DNA of 64,000 nucleotides from Kitasatospora cinereorecta (lineage in GTDB: Bacteria > Actinomycetota > Actinomycetes > Streptomycetales > Streptomycetaceae): positions 505,001 through 569,000 of the forward strand of contig NZ_JAMZDX010000003.1 of NCBI RefSeq assembly GCF_024172095.1. The letters are read 5' to 3'. The notes under the pieces were generated by a model that saw nothing but the letters and a program-made list of their open reading frames with translations, searched no databases and was not told where the DNA came from. This document shows, in pieces, positions 57,485 through 64,000 of the stretch. Positions within the stretch are counted from its first letter, which is position 1, and every line of letters begins with the position of its first letter. A program made the position numbers and the translations under genes.

Positions 57485-59793
57485 CCTCCGCCACCGAGCT
57501 CCCGGCGGCCGCCCCCGCGGAACCGAGCGAGCCCTTCGGCCTCGGCAGCTCGCCGCTGCGCACCGACGCCCTGCCCAAGGCCCTCGGCATCTACCCGTAC
57601 GCCGCCGACCTCTGGGCCGAAGGCCTGCTCTGGGGCGCCATGCTGCGCTCGCCCCACCCGCACGCCAGGATCGTCTCCGTCGACACCTCCGCCGCCCTCG
57701 CCGTCCCCGGCGTGCACGCCGTGGTGACCGCCGCCGACCTGCCCCCCGGCCCCGACGGCACCCCGGACGGCGCCCCCGCCGGACCGATCGTCGCCGACCG
57801 CCCGGTCCTCGCCGCCGACGTCGTCCGCCACCACGGCGAACCCATCGCCGCCGTCGCCGCCGACCACCCCGACACCGCGCGCCTCGCCGCCGCCTCGATC
57901 GTCGTCGAGTACGAACTCCTCGAGCCCGTCACCGACCCCGAGGCCGCCTTCAACGCCCCGCCGATCCACCCCGACGGCAACCTCCTGCGCCACCTCCCGC
58001 TGCGCACCGGCGACCCCGAGGCGACCGGCGAGATCGTCGTCGAGGGCCTCTACCAGGTCGGCCGGCAGGACCCCGCCCCGATCGGCGCCGAGGCCGGCCT
58101 CGCCGTCCCGCGCCCCGACGGCGGCGTCGAACTCCACCTCTCCACCACCGACCCGCACGGCGACCGCGACCGCACCGCCGCCTGCCTGGGCCTCGAACCC
58201 GACCGCGTCCGCCTGGTCGTCACCGGCGTGCCCGGCGCCACCTCCGACCGCGAGGACCTCTCCTTCCAGGTCTCCCTCGCCCTGCTCGCCCTGCGCACCG
58301 GCCGCCCGGTCAAGATGACCCTCACCCGCGAGGAGTCCTTCCAGGCCCACACCTCGCGCCACCCCGCCCTGCTGCGCTACCGCCACCACGCCGACGCCGA
58401 GGGCAAGCTGGTCAAGGTCGAGGCGCAGATCCTGCTCGACGGCGGCGCCTACGCCGACGTCTCCGCCGAAGCCCTGGCCGCCGCCGTCGCCTTCTCGGCC
58501 GGCCCGTACGTCTGCCCCAACGTCTTCGTCGACGCCTGGGCCGTGCGCACCAACAACCCGCCGTCCGGCCGGATGCGCGGCGAAGGCGCCCTCCAGGCCT
58601 GCTTCGCCCACGAGTCCCAGATGGACCAGCTCGCCGCCCGGATCGGCGTCGACCCGATGGAGATCCGCCGCCGCAACGCCATGGCCACCGGCGACCCGCT
58701 CCCCACCGGCCAGGCCGTCACCTGCCCCGCCCCCGTCGACGCCCTGCTCGACGCCCTGACCGAATCCCCGCTGCCCGCCCTGCCGGTGGACGACCCCGAA
58801 GCCGACTGGCTGCTCCCCGGCGGGCCCGGCGGCGCCGGCGACCCCGCCGCCGTCCGCCGCGGCATCGGCTACGCCGTCGGCATGGTCCACATGCTCGGCG
58901 CCGAGGGCGAGGACGAGGTCTCCACCGCCACCGTCCGGGTCAGCGGCGACCACGCCACCGTCATCTGCGCCGCCGTCGACTCCGGCCAGGGCTTCGCCAC
59001 CCTCGCCCGCCAGATCGTCCAGACCGTGCTCGGCGTCAGCGAGGTCTACATCGCCCCCGTCGACAGCGACCAGTCCGAGGCCGGCCCCTCGGCGCGCGGC
59101 CGGCACACCTGGGTCTCCGGCGGCGCCGTCGAACGGGCCGCCCTGATGGTCCGCCACCAGATGCTGCAGCCCATCGCCGCCGACTTCGGCATGTCCGTGG
59201 AACTCCTGACCATCGCCGACGGCAAGATCTCCTCCTACGACGGCGTGCTCGGCATGCCGGTCAGCGAGGCACTCGAAGGCCGCGAACTCTGGGCCACCGC
59301 CCAGTGCCGCCCCCACCCCACCGAACCCCTCGACGAGAACGGCCAGGGCGACGCCTTCGTCTCCATCGCCTTCTGCGCGATGCGGGCCGTCGTCGACGTC
59401 GACATCGAACTCGGCGCCGTCCGGGTTGTCGACGTCACCGTCGCCCAGGACGTCGGCCGCGCCCTCAACCCCCGGCAGATCGAGGACCGCATCGAGGCCG
59501 CCGTCGCCCAGGGCGTCGGACTCGCCCTGCTGGAGGACCTGCGGACCGAGGGCGGCCTGCTGGTCAACCCCTCGCTCACCGGCTACCGCCTTCCCACCGC
59601 CCTCGACACCCCCGACATCCGGATCGCCTCCCTGGTCGAGGAACGCGACGTGGTCGCCACCTTCGGCGCCAAGGCCGTCAGCGCCGTCCCCGCCGTCGTC
59701 GCCCCGGCCGCCGTCGCCGCCGCCGTCCGCGCCGCGACCGGCCTGCCGGTCGGGCGCCTGCCGATCCAGCCGGAGGACGCGGCGGTCGCCTGA
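57481..59793 (+). CDS. Molybdopterin-binding subunit of a xanthine dehydrogenase-family enzyme (divergent)
   Basis: 770 residues. Ald_Xan_dh_C domains 1 and 2 are recognisable: DALPKALGIYPYAADLW, LLWGAMLRSPHPHARI, RMRGEGALQACFAHESQMDQLA, DSGQGFATLARQIVQTVLG. The GGFGGK-type pterin loop is replaced by PGATSDREDLSFQ, and the C-terminal GxGE motif that supplies the catalytic Glu is replaced by FGAKAVSAVPAVV. The enzyme may therefore be catalytically altered, or be a divergent subclass. Substrate unknown (purine or aldehyde oxidation would be the family default). No XdhC/MobA-type maturation gene is adjacent. Confidence 0.85.
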   Translation: MTSATELPAAAPAEPSEPFGLGSSPLRTDALPKALGIYPYAADLWAEGLLWGAMLRSPHPHARIVSVDTSAALAVPGVHAVVTAADLPPGPDGTPDGAPAGPIVADRPVLAADVVRHHGEPIAAVAADHPDTARLAAASIVVEYELLEPVTDPEAAFNAPPIHPDGNLLRHLPLRTGDPEATGEIVVEGLYQVGRQDPAPIGAEAGLAVPRPDGGVELHLSTTDPHGDRDRTAACLGLEPDRVRLVVTGVPGATSDREDLSFQVSLALLALRTGRPVKMTLTREESFQAHTSRHPALLRYRHHADAEGKLVKVEAQILLDGGAYADVSAEALAAAVAFSAGPYVCPNVFVDAWAVRTNNPPSGRMRGEGALQACFAHESQMDQLAARIGVDPMEIRRRNAMATGDPLPTGQAVTCPAPVDALLDALTESPLPALPVDDPEADWLLPGGPGGAGDPAAVRRGIGYAVGMVHMLGAEGEDEVSTATVRVSGDHATVICAAVDSGQGFATLARQIVQTVLGVSEVYIAPVDSDQSEAGPSARGRHTWVSGGAVERAALMVRHQMLQPIAADFGMSVELLTIADGKISSYDGVLGMPVSEALEGRELWATAQCRPHPTEPLDENGQGDAFVSIAFCAMRAVVDVDIELGAVRVVDVTVAQDVGRALNPRQIEDRIEAAVAQGVGLALLEDLRTEGGLLVNPSLTGYRLPTALDTPDIRIASLVEERDVVATFGAKAVSAVPAVVAPAAVAAAVRAATGLPVGRLPIQPEDAAVA

Positions 59794-59947
59794 CGGGTCA
59801 TCGGCTACCGTGACCCGTTGCTGTCGATGCATCACCCGGGGCCCTGCGCATGACAGGGTTGCGGGAGATACCATCGAAAGGTCCTTCGTTCGTTCCGGGG
59901 GCACTGCGAGAACGAACGGGCTGCGGCACACAACTGACGGGGTACTG

Positions 59948-61318
59948 ATGACGCTGACCAAGGCCACGCGCGTACTTGGCGCGACGACATTGGCGGGCGC
60001 GATGCTGTTCACGGCTGCGCCCGCGTCCTCGGCGGACCAGGTCCGTGACGGGCAGTGGGTGAACTCGTACTTCGACCTGACGAAGGTCTGGTCGGTCAGC
60101 AAGGGCGACGGGGTCATCGTTGCTCTGATCGACGACGGTGTGGACGCCTCGCATCCCGACCTGTCGGGTCAGGTGCTGCCGGGCTACGACCCCAGCGGCA
60201 AGGGCCTCGACCAGAAGCCCACCGAGACGCACGGCACGAAGATGGCCGGCATCATCGCCGCACACGGGCACGGCAGCAACGAGGGGGCCGTGGGCCTCGC
60301 GCCCGGCGCGAAGATCCTCCCGATCTACAAGAACACTGCTGCAGGTTCGGACGCCGTTCCGCAGGACATCAAGTGGGCCGTCGATCACAACGCCAAGGTC
60401 ATCAACCTGTCCCAGGGCAACTCCGATGCTGCGAAGTCGAATGCTGCCCTGACCGAAGCCATCGCGTACGCGGCCAAGCACGACGTGCTCGTGGTGGCGG
60501 CGACAGGAAACAGCGGGCTGGGGCAGGTCGGAAGTCCCGCCAATGAGCCCGGCGTCCTTGCCGTCGGTGCCTCCGACCAGAGTGATGCGATCTGGTCCAA
60601 GTCGAACTACGGCCCCGAGGTTCTGCTGGCCGCGCCCGGCGTGAAGATCGTCGGCACGGGTGCATGCTCTGGTGGGCAGTACTGCATCGGCGACGGCACG
60701 TCCGACTCGACCGCCTTCGTGTCTGCGGCCGCTGCCCTGGTTCGGGCCAAGTTCCCGAATCTGACCGCAGGCCAGGTGGCCAACCGTCTCGTGAAGTCGG
60801 CGAAGGTCCCGGCTGCCCTGCAGGGTGCGAAGCTGCCGGACGCCCACTACGGTTACGGGATCCTGAGGCCGTACGAGGCGCTGACCCAGAACATCGCTGC
60901 CGGTCCCGAGCAGGGGCCGCTCGCAGCGGTGGCCGGAACCGCGAGCGGTTCGTCGCCTACGGCCGGCGCCACCTCCGGCGGCGGCTCCCAGCCGACGGAC
61001 GGGCTCCCGTCGCTGCCGGGAGTGACCCACGGCGCGAGCTCGGACACCAGCCTCACCTTCGGCGGTCTCTTCGCCGCCATTGGCGCTGTGGTCGCCATTG
61101 TGATCATCGCCATCATCGTGCTGGCGATCAAGGGTCGCCGCCGCCGGCCCGCCGGTCCGGTTCCGCCGCAGGGGCAGCCCCCCTACGGCGCCTCTCCGAA
61201 CTGGCCTCCGGCCCAGCAGCCCTACGGGAACCAGGCCCCGCCGCCCGGCTACCCGCAGCAGAACCCGTACCAGAGCAACAACCCGTACAACCCCGGTGGG
61301 AACCAGTCGCAGCGCTGA
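59948..61318 (+). CDS. Mycosin-like S8 serine protease (MycP type)
   Basis: 456 residues. Signal peptide about 1-29 (ends AAPASSA), subtilisin domain with catalytic D62 (LIDDGVDASHPD), H95 (THGTKMAGI) and S252 (GTSDSTAFVSA), a Cys pair C240/C246, a Ser/Gly-rich linker, one transmembrane helix (372-395) and a Pro/Gln/Gly-rich cytosolic tail. This is the layout of type VII secretion mycosins, which cleave secreted partners and stabilise the ESX pore. GTSDSTA replaces the usual GTSxAxP, as in other actinobacterial members I recall. WXG genes follow. Confidence 0.88.
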   Translation: MTLTKATRVLGATTLAGAMLFTAAPASSADQVRDGQWVNSYFDLTKVWSVSKGDGVIVALIDDGVDASHPDLSGQVLPGYDPSGKGLDQKPTETHGTKMAGIIAAHGHGSNEGAVGLAPGAKILPIYKNTAAGSDAVPQDIKWAVDHNAKVINLSQGNSDAAKSNAALTEAIAYAAKHDVLVVAATGNSGLGQVGSPANEPGVLAVGASDQSDAIWSKSNYGPEVLLAAPGVKIVGTGACSGGQYCIGDGTSDSTAFVSAAAALVRAKFPNLTAGQVANRLVKSAKVPAALQGAKLPDAHYGYGILRPYEALTQNIAAGPEQGPLAAVAGTASGSSPTAGATSGGGSQPTDGLPSLPGVTHGASSDTSLTFGGLFAAIGAVVAIVIIAIIVLAIKGRRRRPAGPVPPQGQPPYGASPNWPPAQQPYGNQAPPPGYPQQNPYQSNNPYNPGGNQSQR

Positions 61319-61347
61319 CGGTGTATGAGTAAGGGCAGCGTTAGCGA

Positions 61348-61353
61348 TACGAT
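61348..61353 (+). promoter_or_regulatory. Candidate -10 element for the WXG gene pair
   Basis: TACGAT about 90 nt upstream of the GTG at 61444, within a less GC-rich gap after the protease gene. Confidence 0.35.
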
Positions 61354-61443
61354 CGAACGCTCTGACTAACTGAACCTTGTCGCCTGTTGGTTGAGCACGC
61401 ACACGGGGAAGCATTCGACACTCCAGGGGGAGGAGAGGGCCAC

Positions 61444-61773
61444 GTGGCCGACGGATACCGCGTCAACACAGACGAGCTGGAGGCGGTCGTCAAACGACTG
61501 CAGGCGATCCAGCAGAACATGGCTCAGACGACCGAGAAGAGCGCCTACGGCACGATGGTCGCCGAGTCTGACTTCGGCGTGAACTTCAGCCATGCCAACA
61601 CGCTCTACCAGGCGCATGAGCGCATGCAGGGCTGGCTCAGCCGTACCATCGCGGACCTGAACTCGCTGATCACCGAGTTCGGGAACAACACCCAGACCGT
61701 CAACAACGCGTACAAGAGTCGCGACGAGGACTACGCCGCCGTCATGACCAAGTACCAGCAGGAGTTGGACTGA
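61444..61773 (+). CDS. WXG100-like small protein (type VII secretion)
   Basis: 109 residues from GTG with a strong GGAGGAG. Two long helices joined by a turn, as in ESAT-6/CFP-10 proteins, but the turn reads GWLSRT rather than a strict WxG. The C-terminal helix contains YKSRD, matching the YxxxD/E type VII export signal, and ends at TKYQQELD. One base separates it from the next gene, a probable secretion partner. Confidence 0.8.
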   Translation: MADGYRVNTDELEAVVKRLQAIQQNMAQTTEKSAYGTMVAESDFGVNFSHANTLYQAHERMQGWLSRTIADLNSLITEFGNNTQTVNNAYKSRDEDYAAVMTKYQQELD

Positions 61774-61774
61774 C

Positions 61775-63295
<1,521 letters not shown>

Positions 63296-63330
63296 TCACA
63301 CCCGGGTAGGCCGACCAAGTAGAGAAGAAG

Positions 63331-63376
63331 AAGAGGAGTGGGCATCCCCCGACCTGGGGGGTGCCCACTCCTCTTT
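63331..63376. terminator. Terminator after the WXG gene pair
   Basis: About 18-bp stem AAGAGGAGTGGGCATCCCC paired with GGGGTGCCCACTCCTCTT. AAGAAGAAG on one side and TTT on the other make it bidirectional between convergent genes. Confidence 0.88.
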
Positions 63377-63389
63377 GAACATCCCCCGA

Positions 63390-64000
63390 TCAGGAGAACC
63401 GGGTGCGCGGCCGCTCCTGGAGCACGTCGTCGACGTACAGGTCGACCTTCTCGTCGTAGAAGGCGACCAGTCCGGCGATCTTCTGGCTCTCCGGGAAGGG
63501 GGAGCGGTACGTCCAGGCGATGTCGGGGTGCCAGGTGTCGCCGATGTGGACCGACAGGTGTTCGGCGGTGCCCTTGTAGGGGCAGTGGGTGGTGCGGGTG
63601 CCCGGGCCGAGCAGGTCGCGCCGGAGGTCGGTGGCCGGCAGGTAGTAGCGGGTGGGCAGCCCGGTCTCGAAGAGCAGCCGTGGCGCGCGGGACTCGGCGA
63701 GTACGGTGCCGTCGAGCTCCACCCGGACGGTTCGGGAGGACGCCAGGATGTCGATCCGGGTGTACGGGTCGCGGGGGTGGGTGAAGACCTCCTCGTCCTC
63801 CTCGAACCAGGCGTCCATCGCCTTCCAGTCGAAGCGGACCAGGTCGCGCAGCGGCTCGGCGGGGGAGTTCTCGTACCGCCAGGCGGCGTCCTCGGCGATC
63901 CGGCCGCCGGCGGCGACGGTGAACAGGCGGGAGTCGCCGAGGCGCGGGCGGTGCGAGCTGCGGCCCGAGGCGGTGAGCAGCTCCATCCGGACGTCGGCGA
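63390..64000 (-). CDS. DUF427 domain-containing protein, 5' end cut by the window
   Basis: At least 203 residues; the frame continues past the right edge. The MELL at 63984-63986 is internal: the codons before it read ADVR, part of the family's ADVRxELL motif, so it is not the start. Two DUF427 repeats are expected; the second is complete here (VRVELDGTVLAESRAPRLLFETGLPTRYYLP; HCPYKGTAEHLSV; VAFYDEKVDLYVD). Members form small beta barrels of unknown function, sometimes annotated as nucleotidyltransferase-like. Convergent with the WXG pair. Confidence 0.85.
   Translation of the reverse strand, partial: ADVRMELLTASGRSSHRPRLGDSRLFTVAAGGRIAEDAAWRYENSPAEPLRDLVRFDWKAMDAWFEEDEEVFTHPRDPYTRIDILASSRTVRVELDGTVLAESRAPRLLFETGLPTRYYLPATDLRRDLLGPGTRTTHCPYKGTAEHLSVHIGDTWHPDIAWTYRSPFPESQKIAGLVAFYDEKVDLYVDDVLQERPRTRFS

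Overview
The window is very GC-rich actinobacterial DNA. Third codon positions are strongly G/C, GTG and TTG starts are common, and no introns or CRISPR arrays are seen. The gene set (mtrAB-lpqB, two adjacent PkaA/PkaB-type kinases, NarK-NnaR, HelD/HelR-type ATPase, NAD-malic enzyme with ACT domain, small HU, a 1,646-residue NAD-glutamate dehydrogenase) and its order point to a Streptomycetaceae chromosome (Streptomyces or Kitasatospora), core rather than arm. Most of the layout is what I know of the conserved Streptomyces core; this is recalled synteny, not a computed alignment.

Layout. 1-1680: 3' end of a 23S rRNA, 5S rRNA and rrn terminator. 1757-2215: small SRPBCC protein. 2273-7973 (minus): a five-gene MoxR/DUF58/DUF4350/DUF4129 membrane operon. 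8179-12860 (plus): mtrA-mtrB-lpqB envelope signalling operon. 12867-17434: ComF-like phosphoribosyltransferase, ribosome hibernation factor, orphan LuxR-type response regulator, AlkX-like glycosylase and a GNAT enzyme. 17711-23855: secA, an Rv3235-family protein, a patatin lipase, a DUF6912 protein and a HAD phosphatase. 23943-30836: pruA and the giant NAD-GDH, which together could take glutamate semialdehyde to 2-oxoglutarate. 31037-37355: a minus-strand FHA-FtsK/EccC-like ATPase divergent from two Ser/Thr kinases. 37390-42851: prfB, a tiny zinc-ribbon membrane protein, ftsEX, a CtpA-type protease, smpB and ssrA (tmRNA). 43044-45742: narK and nnaR. 45821-53177: HelD/HelR, malic enzyme, hupA, murA, yqgE and a DUF3039 protein. 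53245-54987: a GH20 hexosaminidase. 55215-59793: a three-subunit molybdenum hydroxylase operon. 59948-63295: a mycosin-like protease, a WXG100-like protein and a Gly/Pro-rich WXG protein (type VII secretion satellite). The right edge cuts a DUF427 gene.

The region is mostly housekeeping. The points most worth following are: (i) an in-frame insertion of about 43 codons with foreign codon usage inside the GH20 catalytic domain; (ii) four evenly spaced TQVM/TRVM motifs in the PkaA-like kinase, divergent from a soluble FHA-FtsK ATPase, suggesting a phospho-Thr/FHA circuit; (iii) a molybdenum-hydroxylase large subunit that appears to lack the usual catalytic Glu motif, paired with an iron-sulfur subunit carrying a long Tyr/Thr/His/Gly repeat tail; (iv) a TTA codon in the CtpA-like protease gene; (v) a probable leaderless four-codon ORF whose stop overlaps the ftsE start. 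Several genes have a TANNNT -10 hexamer 6-8 nt before the start codon, implying leaderless mRNAs.
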